From CAZBWP01 sp964630265 (lineage in GTDB: Bacteria > Pseudomonadota > Alphaproteobacteria > Rhodospirillales > Defluviicoccaceae): 64,000 bases of DNA. Below are positions 29,087 through 37,742 of this stretch, piece after piece. The first letter of the stretch is position 1. Each line of letters opens with the position of its first letter. A model generated the notes under the pieces. That model was not told where the DNA came from and did not search any database. It worked only from the letters and a program-made list of their open reading frames with translations. The position numbers and the translations under genes were made by a program. The stretch covers positions 1 to 64,000 of the forward strand of contig CAZVRW010000002.1 in assembly GCA_964630265.1 (NCBI GenBank), read 5' to 3'.

Positions 29087-30568
29087 GTGAGCACCATCGT
29101 CCCCCTCAGCGAGATTCTGACGCGGCCGAGCGGCGCCGCAGGCCCGCGGCGCGCCGCCGGAGCCGCCTGCTCGGCCGGCTCCTGCGGCAGCGGCGGTGAG
29201 AGCGCGCCGCTGCCTGAGCACATCCGGGCGAAGGTCGAGGACCATCCGTGCTACAGCGAGGACGCGCATCACTTCTTCGCGCGCATGCACGTGGCGGTGG
29301 CCCCCGCCTGCAACATCCAGTGCAACTATTGCCATCGCAAGTACGACTGCGCCAACGAGAGCCGCCCAGGGGTGGTCAGCGAGCGGCTGACGCCGGAGCA
29401 GGCGGCGCGCAAGGTGGCGGCGGTGGCGGCCGAACTGCCGCAGCTGTCGGTGGTCGGCATCGCCGGTCCCGGCGATGCGCTCGCCGATGCGCGGCGGACC
29501 TTCGAGACGTGCGCGCGGGTCGCCGAGGTGTTGCCGGATGTCAAGCTGTGCCTGTCGACCAACGGCCTTGCGCTGCCGGAGCATGTGGAGACCATTCGGG
29601 CCCACGGCATCGACCACGTGACGATCACCATCAACGCGTTGGATCCCGAGGTTGCCGAGCGGATCTATGCCTGGGTGGCATGGGGCGGAAAGCGGCTCAC
29701 CGGCCGCGCCGCCGCCCGGGTGCTGCTGGAGCGCCAGTGGGCGGGCCTCGACGCGTTGGTCGCCGCCGGGATCCTGGTGAAGGTCAACTCGGTGATGGTC
29801 CCCGGTATCAACGACGACCACCTGCCGGCGGTCAACGCCGAGGTGAAACGCCGTGGCGCCTTCCTGCACAACATCATGCCGCTGATCTCGGCGCCCGAGC
29901 ACGGCACGCATTTCGGCTTGACCGGCCAGCGCGGGCCGACGGCCGGGGAACTGAAGGGGCTGCAGGACCGGATCGGTGGCGGTGGCCGCCTGATGAAACA
30001 CTGCCGACAGTGCCGGGCCGACGCCGTCGGCCTGCTCGGGGAGGACCGGGGCCGGGAGTTCTCCCTGGAGGCCCTGCCCGAACGGCCCGAGGTCGATGTC
30101 GCCGGTCGGCGCGCCTACCGCGCGGTGATCGAGCGGGAGCGGGCGCACCGCAGCTCCGCCCATTCAGCCGCCGTCGCCGACCTCGCCGGTGTCGGCAGCG
30201 ACGACCGCCGGCTGGTGGCGGTCTGCACCAAGGGTAGCGGGCGGATCAACCAGCACTTCGGCCACGCCCGAGAATTCCAGGTGTTCGAGGTCGACGGGTC
30301 CGGCGTGCGTCTCGCCGGCACCCGCCGCGTCGACCACTACTGCTCGGGCGGTGCCGGTGACGACGATATCCTGGAGCACACCATCGCCGCCCTCGAGGGC
30401 ATCGACATGGTGCTGTGCGCCCGCATCGGCGCCTGTCCCAGCGAACGGCTCGCCGCCGCCGGCATCCGCGTCTCCGACCGTTTCGCCCATGAATACATCG
30501 AACCGGCCGTCGCCGCGGCCTTCATCGAAGACGTGGCGGCATCACACGCGCTGGCCGCATCGGCCTGA
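29087..30568 (+). CDS. nifB: nitrogenase FeMo-cofactor synthesis radical SAM protein NifB
   Basis: A 493-residue radical SAM enzyme that builds the 8Fe-9S-carbide core (NifB-co) of FeMo-cofactor. The SAM-cluster motif CNIQCNYC gives Cys75, Cys79 and Cys82; STNGLALPEHVETIR and NSVMVPGINDDHL follow. Residues about 380-480 form the NifX-like cofactor-binding domain (AVCTKGSGRINQHFGHAREF), so this is the two-domain form. The GTG at 29087 follows GGAGG by eight bases and lies downstream of the predicted transcription start, unlike the GTG at 29039. An N-terminal stretch with CSAGSCGS precedes the core. It is first in the operon nifB-fdxN-nifZ-nifT. Confidence 0.97.
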   Translation: MSTIVPLSEILTRPSGAAGPRRAAGAACSAGSCGSGGESAPLPEHIRAKVEDHPCYSEDAHHFFARMHVAVAPACNIQCNYCHRKYDCANESRPGVVSERLTPEQAARKVAAVAAELPQLSVVGIAGPGDALADARRTFETCARVAEVLPDVKLCLSTNGLALPEHVETIRAHGIDHVTITINALDPEVAERIYAWVAWGGKRLTGRAAARVLLERQWAGLDALVAAGILVKVNSVMVPGINDDHLPAVNAEVKRRGAFLHNIMPLISAPEHGTHFGLTGQRGPTAGELKGLQDRIGGGGRLMKHCRQCRADAVGLLGEDRGREFSLEALPERPEVDVAGRRAYRAVIERERAHRSSAHSAAVADLAGVGSDDRRLVAVCTKGSGRINQHFGHAREFQVFEVDGSGVRLAGTRRVDHYCSGGAGDDDILEHTIAALEGIDMVLCARIGACPSERLAAAGIRVSDRFAHEYIEPAVAAAFIEDVAASHALAASA

Positions 30569-30607
30569 CGCCTCCCACGACGACCCACAGCGAAAGGACG
30601 ACACCTC

Positions 30608-30799
30608 ATGGCTTACGCGATCAAAGCAAGCGAATGCACCGTCTGCGGTTCCTGCGAATTCGACTGCCCGAACGGTGCGCCCAAAATGAAGGGCGATGCC
30701 TACATCATCGACGCCGCCAAGTGCACGGAATGCGAAGGCCTGTTCGACACGCCGCAGTGTGTCGCCGCATGTCCGGCCGATTGCATCGTCCGGGTCTGA
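30608..30799 (+). CDS. fdxN: 2[4Fe-4S] ferredoxin, FdxN type
   Basis: A 63-residue ferredoxin with two cluster motifs, CTVCGSCEFDCP and the extended CTECEGLFDTPQCVAACP; the insertion in the second is typical of nif-linked ferredoxins downstream of nifB. In related organisms such proteins support FeMo-cofactor synthesis by NifB or donate electrons to NifH. It is 39 bp after nifB and has AAAGGA upstream of the ATG, so it is part of the nifB operon under the same sigma-54 promoter. Confidence 0.95.
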   Translation: MAYAIKASECTVCGSCEFDCPNGAPKMKGDAYIIDAAKCTECEGLFDTPQCVAACPADCIVRV

Positions 30800-30845
30800 T
30801 CCCGGCGGCGGTGCGGCTTGGCACCCATCCGGTGGACGGTGACGC

Positions 30846-31109
30846 ATGACCGACACCCATCCCATGGAGATCTACGATCCTCCGGTGTTCGAGATCGGAC
30901 AGAAGGTTCGGTCTCGAACGGCGATCCGTAACGATGGAACCATGCCCGGCGTGAAGATGGGCGAGGTGATCGTCGAGACGGGCGATGTCGGCTATGTCGC
31001 CAACATCGGCGAGCACCTGCAACGCTACTATGTCTATACGGTCGATTTCGTGGCGCGCGGGCGCTTCGTCGGCATGCGTCGCCACGAGATCGAGGTTTTG
31101 GAGGACTGA
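30846..31109 (+). CDS. nifZ: nitrogen fixation protein NifZ
   Basis: An 87-residue NifZ, an accessory protein that helps mature the P-cluster of the MoFe protein. The family pattern is visible: FEIGQKVRSRTAIRNDGT, MGEVIVETGDVGYV, and the tail GMRRHEIEVLED. It is shorter than the Azotobacter form (about 150) but of normal size for Alphaproteobacteria. The stop is immediately followed by the nifT start, so the pair is coupled. Confidence 0.93.
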   Translation: MTDTHPMEIYDPPVFEIGQKVRSRTAIRNDGTMPGVKMGEVIVETGDVGYVANIGEHLQRYYVYTVDFVARGRFVGMRRHEIEVLED

Positions 31110-31328
31110 ATGAAAGTCACCATCAGCCGCAGCGGCGAGGGGTTCGCGGCGTACGTCGCCAAGAAGGACCTGGAAGAGCCGGTTGTTGACCGGCAGCACC
31201 CGGAGTTGTGGGGCGGCTGGATCGAGTTGTCGAACGGCTGGCGGCTCGATCTGCCGCCGATGGACGCCGCCACCCGACTGCCGGTGACGGTCGAGGCGCG
31301 GCGCCTGAGCGGCGATCGCTCAGGGTGA
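31110..31328 (+). CDS. nifT: nitrogen fixation protein NifT/FixT
   Basis: A 72-residue NifT/FixT family protein of unknown biochemical role, commonly coded between nifK or nifZ and other nif genes. It begins MKVTISRSGEGFAAYVAKKD and contains the conserved LWGGWIELSNGWRLDLP. Its ATG directly abuts the nifZ stop. Its 3' end overlaps the convergent draG by nine bases. It is the last gene of the nifB transcription unit. Confidence 0.93.
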   Translation: MKVTISRSGEGFAAYVAKKDLEEPVVDRQHPELWGGWIELSNGWRLDLPPMDAATRLPVTVEARRLSGDRSG

Positions 31329-32237
31329 GCGCCGGGCCGCCGGGCTCGCTGCCCGGCGCCGGTCGGCGATCGCCAGAAGGTCCTCGACCTGACGCTCGAT
31401 CTCGCCCCTGACCGCGCGATCGAGTCCATCCAGCCACGCCTTGGGAATTGACTTCGCCCCATAGGTGGCGCCGGCCAGCATGCCGGCAAGCGCGCCGGCC
31501 GTGTCGGCGTCGCCGCCGATATTCACGGTCTCGATGACGCAACTCCGCACCGAATCCGTCAGGAAGTAGACGTGCAACACCGTCTGGACGGTGTCGACGA
31601 TGAAGGCGGAACAGTGTCCATTGAAGCGCTCGAAGCGAAACTCCGGATGGGCCGTGACGAACGCCTGTGCCTCGGCGCGGCATTCGCTGACGCCGCCGCC
31701 GGCCACCAACCGCTGGACCATCCGGCCGAGAGTCAACGTCGCCGCGTCCGAGAGCGGATGATTGTGGGTGATGTGACACTGTTCGACGGTCCACCGGCGA
31801 AATGCGGCGGCATCGTCCAGCGTTGCCAGCGCGACGGGCAGGTTGCGCATGCACGCCCCGTTGCCGGCGTCGCCGTCGTTGGGCGGGGTTGAGACAGTGC
31901 CATCTAAAATATAGCGGCGAATGCCGCGTCGGCAGGTGTTCCCGACGTCCGCCGGCACCCCCCGGAGCCACGCGGCGAAGGCTTCGCAGGTGGCGCGGGC
32001 GTCCCAGTCGCCCCGATCGATGATCGCGCGGCCGACACAGAGCGTCATCTCGGTATCGTCGGTGACCTGGCCGGGCCGCAGGTTGAGCCAGCCGCCGCCG
32101 ACGATGCGGCAGTGCTTGCCATGCTTGGCGTTGATCTCGCCGGGCGTCATGAACTCGACGGTTGCGCCCAACGCGTCGCCGACGGCAAAGCCGAGGTAGG
32201 CGCCAAGGGCGCGATCGTGGCGGCCCGCACGATCCAT
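31320..32237 (-). CDS. draG: ADP-ribosyl-[dinitrogen reductase] hydrolase
   Basis: A 305-residue Mn-dependent ADP-ribosyl hydrolase that reactivates nitrogenase by removing ADP-ribose from NifH. Metal-binding blocks QVTDDTEMTLCVGRA and NIGGDADTAGALAGMLAG are intact, with HITHNHPLSDAATL between them. The ATG at 32237 (MDRAGRHDRALGAYLGFA) has GGAG at eight bases; a second ATG at 32252 would add five residues. It is 25 bp after draT on the minus strand, as in Rhodospirillum and Azospirillum. Its C-terminus overlaps nifT. Confidence 0.96.
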   Translation of the reverse strand: MDRAGRHDRALGAYLGFAVGDALGATVEFMTPGEINAKHGKHCRIVGGGWLNLRPGQVTDDTEMTLCVGRAIIDRGDWDARATCEAFAAWLRGVPADVGNTCRRGIRRYILDGTVSTPPNDGDAGNGACMRNLPVALATLDDAAAFRRWTVEQCHITHNHPLSDAATLTLGRMVQRLVAGGGVSECRAEAQAFVTAHPEFRFERFNGHCSAFIVDTVQTVLHVYFLTDSVRSCVIETVNIGGDADTAGALAGMLAGATYGAKSIPKAWLDGLDRAVRGEIERQVEDLLAIADRRRAASPAARRSP

Positions 32238-32262
32238 TGCACAGTTCTCCATGCGACCACTG

Positions 32263-33126
32263 TTAGAAATAAACCGCTCGAACCCGATAGTCGCCACCGA
32301 TGACCAGGACTTCGCTTTCCCCCTTCAGGGTCTGGTCGTGGAGGAGGTCGTTGTAGAAGAAGATCTTGGCCGTCGGGACGTCGGCTTCCAGGATCGTGTC
32401 GCCGAAGCAGCTGGCGACGTCACGTTGGCTCGTGAACGACATGAGGTTGTTCATGCGCAGCACCACGGTGCGCCGATCCAGCCGGGCGACGATGGGGTGC
32501 TCGGCGAAGTCGTTGACGCCACGATACAGCCGCAGCGCCCTGACCTCGGGGCGGAAGCGGCCGAGAACCCACTGCGCGAACTCATAGATCAGATCGAGTT
32601 GGCTGAGAATCGCGTTGTTGTGAAATCGGCTGCCCATTTTCTCCTCGACGTAGCGCGACCAGGCCGGTGAGGCGAAGCGTTTGATCGGTTGCTTGTGAAA
32701 GGTGGGGAAGAGGCCGAAACGACTCTCCACCCATCCCTTGAGCACCGCGGCTTCGGCGCCGTTGCTGTCGAAGCTCCAACCGCGGAGCAGCCGGACGTAG
32801 CTGGACCGGTAGCGCCGCCGCCCGTCCTCTGTGCCAGCCGCCGGGCCGCGCTGTTCGGGGTGCAGGCCGAACACCACTTCCATGTAGGCGGTGAAGATGC
32901 CTGCCGCCGCGTCGGCGGTCTGCGCGTGCGTCAGCATCGCGAACAGGCCGTGGTTGGTCTCCCGCACACCGGCGAGACAGAGCGCCCGGCGGCTCTGGTT
33001 GAAAGCATCGCTCGCCAGAAGGCCGGTCGGCACACCGACGAAATTGGTGCTGTGACCGCGCGGCCAGGGGTCGTCGGGCGCATCGGGTGCATCGGGCAGA
33101 TCGGCCTGGGGGAGCGGTGTCGTCAT
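32263..33126 (-). CDS. draT: NAD+--dinitrogen-reductase ADP-D-ribosyltransferase
   Basis: A 287-residue DraT, which inactivates nitrogenase by transferring ADP-ribose from NAD+ to a NifH arginine when ammonium appears or energy falls. Family blocks include GHSTNFVGVPTGLLASDAFN, SSYVRLLRGWSFDSNGAEAA, LRLYRGVNDF and NLMSFTSQRDVASCFGD. The ATG at 33126 is preferred; a TTG nine bases upstream is possible. Neither has a strong ribosome site, which would fit low expression. It is divergent from nifH, sharing the 33127-33424 region, and is cotranscribed with draG. Confidence 0.96.
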   Translation of the reverse strand: MTTPLPQADLPDAPDAPDDPWPRGHSTNFVGVPTGLLASDAFNQSRRALCLAGVRETNHGLFAMLTHAQTADAAAGIFTAYMEVVFGLHPEQRGPAAGTEDGRRRYRSSYVRLLRGWSFDSNGAEAAVLKGWVESRFGLFPTFHKQPIKRFASPAWSRYVEEKMGSRFHNNAILSQLDLIYEFAQWVLGRFRPEVRALRLYRGVNDFAEHPIVARLDRRTVVLRMNNLMSFTSQRDVASCFGDTILEADVPTAKIFFYNDLLHDQTLKGESEVLVIGGDYRVRAVYF

Positions 33127-33212
33127 GGTCGCCAATCGTCAAGCAAACCCCGTGCCAGTCGGTCAACATGCTGATGGAGCGCGCCTTGCCGGGGCGGGCG
33201 GGCGGTCGCGGC

Positions 33213-33257
33213 TGTGCCACCTCGAACACTTTGTCGCAGATTGTCCGGTTCGCAACA
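33213..33257 (+). promoter_or_regulatory. two NifA upstream activator sites (nifH)
   Basis: Perfect TGT-N10-ACA elements lie at 33213-33228 and 33242-33257, about 100-130 bp upstream of the nifH sigma-54 promoter. They are equally close to the draT start but no sigma-54 promoter was seen on that strand. Confidence 0.85.
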
Positions 33258-33350
33258 GAGCCGCCGGGCCGCCGGCCGGTCTCCGGAAGCGACCGCCAAC
33301 GCCTTGATATTCAGTGACTTTGACGTGTCCGTTCGGCGGCCGAGCGTGGT

Positions 33351-33366
33351 TGGCATGAGCCTTGCA
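33351..33366 (+). promoter_or_regulatory. sigma-54 promoter of nifHDK
   Basis: TGGCATGAGCCTTGCA is a near-perfect -24/-12 element with ten bases between GG and GC. Transcription would begin near 33377, giving a leader of about 48 nt that contains AAAGGAG before the nifH start. Confidence 0.93.
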
Positions 33367-33424
33367 AAGCTCTGGCGTAGAGCGACCCAAGCTCAGCGAT
33401 ATGCCTTATGGAAAGGAGCACATG

Positions 33425-34330
33425 ATGAGCGGTCTCCGTCAGATTGCATTTTACGGCAAGGGAGGCATCGGCAAGTCGACGACGTCTCAGAACACCATCG
33501 CCGCCCTGGTCGAATTGAACCAGAAGGTGCTGATCGTCGGCTGCGACCCCAAGGCCGACTCCACGCGGCTGATTCTCAACGCCAAGGCCCAGAAGACGGT
33601 GCTGCACATGGCGGCGGAAATGGGATCGGTCGAGGATCTGGAGTTGGACGACGTGGTCCGCGTCGGCTACGGCGGCGTCCGCTGCGTCGAGTCGGGTGGT
33701 CCCGAGCCGGGCGTCGGTTGCGCCGGCCGCGGCGTCATCACCTCCATCAACTTCTTGGAGGAGAACGGCGCCTACGAGGGCATGGACTACATCGTCTACG
33801 ACGTTCTCGGAGACGTGGTCTGCGGCGGCTTCGCCATGCCGATCCGCGAGAACAAGGCGCAGGAAATCTACATCATCATGTCCGGCGAGATGATGGCGCT
33901 CTATGCCGCCAACAATATCTCGCGCGGCGTCCTGAAATACGCCAACACCGGCGGCGTCCGCCTCGGCGGCCTGATCTGCAACTCGCGCCAGACCGACCTG
34001 GAACTGGAACTGGCCGAAGCGATGGCGGCGAAGCTCGGCACCAAGCTGATTCACTTCGTTCCCCGCGACAACATCGTGCAGCACGCCGAGCTGCGGCGGA
34101 AGACGGTCATCGAATACGCGCCGGAGTCCAACCAGGCCGAAGAGTACCGCAAGCTGGCCAAGGCGATCCACGAGAACGAGGGCAAGGGCGTCATCCCGAC
34201 CCCGATCACCATGGAAGAGCTTGAAGAGATGCTCATGGAGTTCGGCATCCTCAAGTCGGACGAGCAGATGATCGCCGAACTCGAGGCCAAGGAAGCCGCG
34301 GCGAAGGCCGCGCAGTTGGCGTCGGCCTGA
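33425..34330 (+). CDS. nifH: nitrogenase iron protein (dinitrogenase reductase)
   Basis: A 301-residue Fe protein that passes electrons to NifDK with ATP hydrolysis. The P-loop GKGGIGKST, switch motif DVLGDVVCGGFAMPI and the cluster cysteines in GVGCAGRGVITS and DVVCGG are intact. Arg102 in GCAGRGVIT is the DraT modification site, consistent with draTG next door. The ATG at 33425 has AAAGGAG six bases upstream; an ATG one codon earlier is too close to it. The C-terminal tail is longer and Ala/Glu-rich (KEAAAKAAQLASA). Sequence type is that of the Mo-nitrogenase. Confidence 0.98.
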   Translation: MSGLRQIAFYGKGGIGKSTTSQNTIAALVELNQKVLIVGCDPKADSTRLILNAKAQKTVLHMAAEMGSVEDLELDDVVRVGYGGVRCVESGGPEPGVGCAGRGVITSINFLEENGAYEGMDYIVYDVLGDVVCGGFAMPIRENKAQEIYIIMSGEMMALYAANNISRGVLKYANTGGVRLGGLICNSRQTDLELELAEAMAAKLGTKLIHFVPRDNIVQHAELRRKTVIEYAPESNQAEEYRKLAKAIHENEGKGVIPTPITMEELEEMLMEFGILKSDEQMIAELEAKEAAAKAAQLASA

Positions 34331-34434
34331 CACGTCACGACAGGACAACATCGGCGCCCGGTGGCTCCGGGGACCGTCCGAGCGCGCGCGAGCCGCCTGG
34401 ACCGGCCCCGACCACCCTGGCGCAGGAGGGCAAG

Positions 34435-35886
34435 ATGAGCCTCGACTATTCGAACGACCGGGATTTCCACGCACAGGTCATCGCCGACGTGCTGGAGTCC
34501 TATCCGGACAAGCTGCGCAAGCGGCGCGCCAAGCACATCAACGTCGCCTCCGAGGGCGAGTCCGATTGCGGCGTCAAGTCCAACATCAAGTCGGCGCCCG
34601 GCGTGATGACCGTGCGCGGCTGCGCCTACGCCGGATCGAAGGGTGTGGTCTGGGGGCCGGTCAAGGACATGGTCCACATCTCCCACGGTCCCGTCGGCTG
34701 CGGCCAGTATTCGTGGTCGCAGCGCCGCAACTACTACGTCGGTGAGACCGGCATCGACACATTCGGGACGATGCAGTTCACCTCCGATTTCCAGGAGCGG
34801 GACATCGTCTTCGGCGGCGACAAGAAGCTGCGCGAGATCATCGACGAGATCGAAACCCTGTTCCCGTTGGCCAAGGGCGTCAGTGTCCAGTCCGAGTGCC
34901 CGGTGGGGTTGATCGGCGACGACATCGAGGCCGTCGCCCGCGACAAGTCCAAGGATATCGGCAAGCCGGTGGTACCGGTGCGTTGCGAGGGCTTCCGCGG
35001 CGTCTCCCAGTCGCTCGGCCATCACATCGCCAACGACACCATCCGCGACTGGGTGATGGAGCGCCCCGGTGCCGCGTCGGCGTTCGAGCCCGGGCCCTAC
35101 GACGTCGCCATCATCGGCGACTATAACATCGGCGGCGACGCCTGGGCGTCACGCAAGATCCTGGAAGAGATGGGCCTGCGGGTGATCGCGCAGTGGACCG
35201 GCGACTGCACGTTATCGGAACTCGAACAGGCGCCCAAGGGCAAGCTCAACCTGATCCATTGCTATCGCTCGATGAACTACATCTCCCGGCACATGGAAGA
35301 GCACTACGGCACGCCGTGGTTCGAGTTCAACTTCTTCGGCCCCTCGAAGATCGAGACGTCGATCCGGGCGATCGCCGACGTCTTCGACGATATGATCAAG
35401 GAGAAGGCCGAGGCGGTGATCGCCAAGTATCGGCCGCTGGCGGACAAGGTGATCGAGACCTATCGCCCCCGCCTCGAAGGCAAGAAGGTGATGCTCTACG
35501 TCGGCGGCTTGCGGCCGCGCCACATGGTCAGCGCCTACGAGGACCTGGGCATGGAGATCGTCGGCGCCGGCTACGAATTCGCCCACAAGGACGACTACCA
35601 GCGGACCATGGCCCACGTGAAGGACGGCACCCTGATCTTCGATGACGCGACCGGCTATGAACTGGAGAAGTTCATCGAACGCATCCGCCCGGATCTCGTC
35701 GGCTCCGGTATCAAGGAGAAGTATCCGATCCAGAAGATGGGCGTGCCGTTCCGTCAGGTTCATTCCTGGGACTATTCGGGCCCCTATCACGGCTACGACG
35801 GCTTCGCGATCTTCGCGCGCGACATGGATATGGCCGTCAACAACCCGGTGTGGGGACTGTTCAAGGCACCGTGGGGGCGAGGCTGA
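34435..35886 (+). CDS. nifD: nitrogenase molybdenum-iron protein alpha chain
   Basis: A 483-residue alpha subunit of the MoFe protein. P-cluster ligands appear in VRGCAYAGSKGV, GPVGCGQYSWS and SECPVGLIGDD; the FeMo-cofactor cysteine is in IHCYRSMNYI and the cofactor histidine in QVHSWDYSGPYHGYDG. The length and these motifs fit the Mo type rather than the vanadium or iron-only types, and no delta-subunit (vnfG/anfG) gene is present. It is 104 bp after nifH in the nifHDK operon. Confidence 0.98.
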   Translation: MSLDYSNDRDFHAQVIADVLESYPDKLRKRRAKHINVASEGESDCGVKSNIKSAPGVMTVRGCAYAGSKGVVWGPVKDMVHISHGPVGCGQYSWSQRRNYYVGETGIDTFGTMQFTSDFQERDIVFGGDKKLREIIDEIETLFPLAKGVSVQSECPVGLIGDDIEAVARDKSKDIGKPVVPVRCEGFRGVSQSLGHHIANDTIRDWVMERPGAASAFEPGPYDVAIIGDYNIGGDAWASRKILEEMGLRVIAQWTGDCTLSELEQAPKGKLNLIHCYRSMNYISRHMEEHYGTPWFEFNFFGPSKIETSIRAIADVFDDMIKEKAEAVIAKYRPLADKVIETYRPRLEGKKVMLYVGGLRPRHMVSAYEDLGMEIVGAGYEFAHKDDYQRTMAHVKDGTLIFDDATGYELEKFIERIRPDLVGSGIKEKYPIQKMGVPFRQVHSWDYSGPYHGYDGFAIFARDMDMAVNNPVWGLFKAPWGRG

Positions 35887-35931
35887 GGCCTCCCCCGTTC
35901 GTGCCAACGCCGCGCTTCGAGGAGATTGGGC

Positions 35932-37470
35932 ATGCCCCAGAACGTTGAAAAGATCCGCGATCACGCCACGCTGTTTCGCGAGCCTGAATACAAGGAAATG
36001 CTGCGCAACAAGCGGGAGTCGTTCGAATGTCCGCCCCCCGACGATCGGGTGCAGGAGGTCAGTGAGTGGACGAAGTCCGAAGAGTACCGGGAAAAGAATT
36101 TCGCCCGCAAGAGTCTGACCATCAATCCGGCGAAGGCCTGCCAGCCGCTCGGCGCGGTGTTCTGCGCCAGCGGCTTCGAGGGCACGCTGTCCTTCGTGCA
36201 TGGTTCGCAGGGCTGCGTCGCCTACTATCGCTCGCACCTGTCGCGGCACTTCAAGGAGCCGGCGTCGGCCGTGTCGTCGTCGATGACCGAGGACGCCGCG
36301 GTGTTCGGCGGCCTCAACAACATGATCGAGGGCCTGGCCAACGCACACGCCCTCTACAAGCCGAAGATGATCGCCATCTCGACCACCTGTATGGCGGAGG
36401 TGATCGGCGACGACCTGCATGCCTTCGTCGGCAACGCCCGCGAACAGGGCTCGGTGCCTGAAGGTTTCCCCGTGCCGTTCGCCCACACGCCGGCGTTCCA
36501 GGGCAGCCATGTCAACGGCTACGACAACATGCTGGCCGGCATCCTCTCGTACTTCTGGGAGGGTAAGGAGCCGACGCCGGGCGAGTCGATCAACATCATC
36601 CCCGGTTTCGACGGCTACTGCGTCGGCAACAATCGCGAATTGAAGCGCGTCCTCGATCTGATGGAGATCGACTACACGATCCTCTCGGATCCGTCGGACG
36701 TCTATGACACGCCGAGCGACGGCGAGTTCCGCATGTACGATGGCGGGACGACACTGGACGAGGTGCAGAACGCCCTGAATGCCAAGGCGACGATTTCGCT
36801 GCAGGAATACTGCAGCAAGAAGTCGCTGGTCATGGCCAAGGAGAAGGGGCAGGAGACGGCAAGCTTCCACTACCCGATGGGGGTGCAGGCGACCGACGAG
36901 CTGTTGGGTTCGTTGTCCGAGCTGTCGGGCAAGCCGATCCCCGAAGCGCTGTTGCTGGAACGCGGTCGGCTGGTGGACGCCCTCGCCGACTCCATGACGG
37001 TCGTGCACGGGCGCAGCTTCGCCGTCTTCGGCGACCCGGACTTCGTCTACAGCATGTGCCGCTTCCTGATGGAGATGGGGGCCGAACCGCGCCACGCCCT
37101 CGCCACCAACGGCACCAAGCCGTGGGCCAAGCAGATGAAGACCCTGCTCGACAGCTCGCCCTATGGGCGGAACTGCGAGGTCTGGCCCGGGGCCGATCTG
37201 TGGCACATGCGCTCGCTTCTGCACACGGCACCGGCCGATTTCCTGATCGGCAGCAGTTACGGCAAGTACCTGGAGCGTGACACGGGAACGCCGCTGATCC
37301 GTCTCGGCTTCCCGATCTTCGATCGCCATCACCACCACCGCTTTCCGACCTGGGGGTATGCCGGCGGCCTCACGGTCCTGGTCCGCATCCTCGATGCGAT
37401 CCTCGACCGCCTCGACGAAGACACCGATGCGCCGGGCGTGGACGGCGTGAGTTTCGACCTGACACGCTAG
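35932..37470 (+). CDS. nifK: nitrogenase molybdenum-iron protein beta chain
   Basis: A 512-residue beta subunit, partner of NifD in the alpha2-beta2 MoFe protein. P-cluster ligands are visible in NPAKACQPLGAVFCASGFEG, HGSQGCVAYYRSHLSRHF and ISTTCMAEVIGDD. The ATG at 35932 has GAGGAG at seven bases. The N-terminus has the extension characteristic of beta chains (EPEYKEMLRNKRESFECPPP). Its stop codon lies inside the left arm of a large inverted repeat that ends the nifHDK unit. Confidence 0.98.
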   Translation: MPQNVEKIRDHATLFREPEYKEMLRNKRESFECPPPDDRVQEVSEWTKSEEYREKNFARKSLTINPAKACQPLGAVFCASGFEGTLSFVHGSQGCVAYYRSHLSRHFKEPASAVSSSMTEDAAVFGGLNNMIEGLANAHALYKPKMIAISTTCMAEVIGDDLHAFVGNAREQGSVPEGFPVPFAHTPAFQGSHVNGYDNMLAGILSYFWEGKEPTPGESINIIPGFDGYCVGNNRELKRVLDLMEIDYTILSDPSDVYDTPSDGEFRMYDGGTTLDEVQNALNAKATISLQEYCSKKSLVMAKEKGQETASFHYPMGVQATDELLGSLSELSGKPIPEALLLERGRLVDALADSMTVVHGRSFAVFGDPDFVYSMCRFLMEMGAEPRHALATNGTKPWAKQMKTLLDSSPYGRNCEVWPGADLWHMRSLLHTAPADFLIGSSYGKYLERDTGTPLIRLGFPIFDRHHHHRFPTWGYAGGLTVLVRILDAILDRLDEDTDAPGVDGVSFDLTR

Positions 37471-37520
37471 TGCACAGACCCATTCAAATGACCCATTTGA
37501 ACGGGCCAGATGTGCACTAG
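37467..37520. terminator. nested inverted repeat between nifK and nifE
   Basis: Outer arms CTAGTGCACA (37467-37476) and TGTGCACTAG (37511-37520) are perfectly complementary. A second perfect hairpin lies inside: TTCAAATG (37483-37490), ACC loop, CATTTGAA (37494-37501). The nifK stop TAG is in the left outer arm. It could be an attenuator or mRNA stabiliser rather than a simple terminator, since there is no T-run; AAACAAAAGG follows. Confidence 0.65.
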
Positions 37521-37742
37521 AAACAAAAGGTTTCGTGCAGCGACCGTGAATTCTCTGAATGCACCGCTGCACGAGAACACCCGATCTGGCGCTTGCGTCC
37601 CAGGCGTCAGATCGGTCGACCCACGTGGCGATCGATCGGGTGGTGCGGTTCAGCCAACGGGTGCGTCTCATCCGTTGGTATCCAACCACCAGCGGGACCG
37701 CGGGTGGCGCCGTGCGCCGCCGTCCGGCCGAGGGAGGGAGAG

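Noticed and set aside
33425..37470. Alternative (vanadium or iron-only) nitrogenase
   Set aside because: No vnfG/anfG gene lies between the D and K genes, nifQ, nifV and nifEN are present, and subunit sequences fit the Mo type.
35212..37689. 825-codon minus-strand open frame across nifD and nifK
   Set aside because: It is antisense to nifDK; no recognisable domain and no ribosome site.
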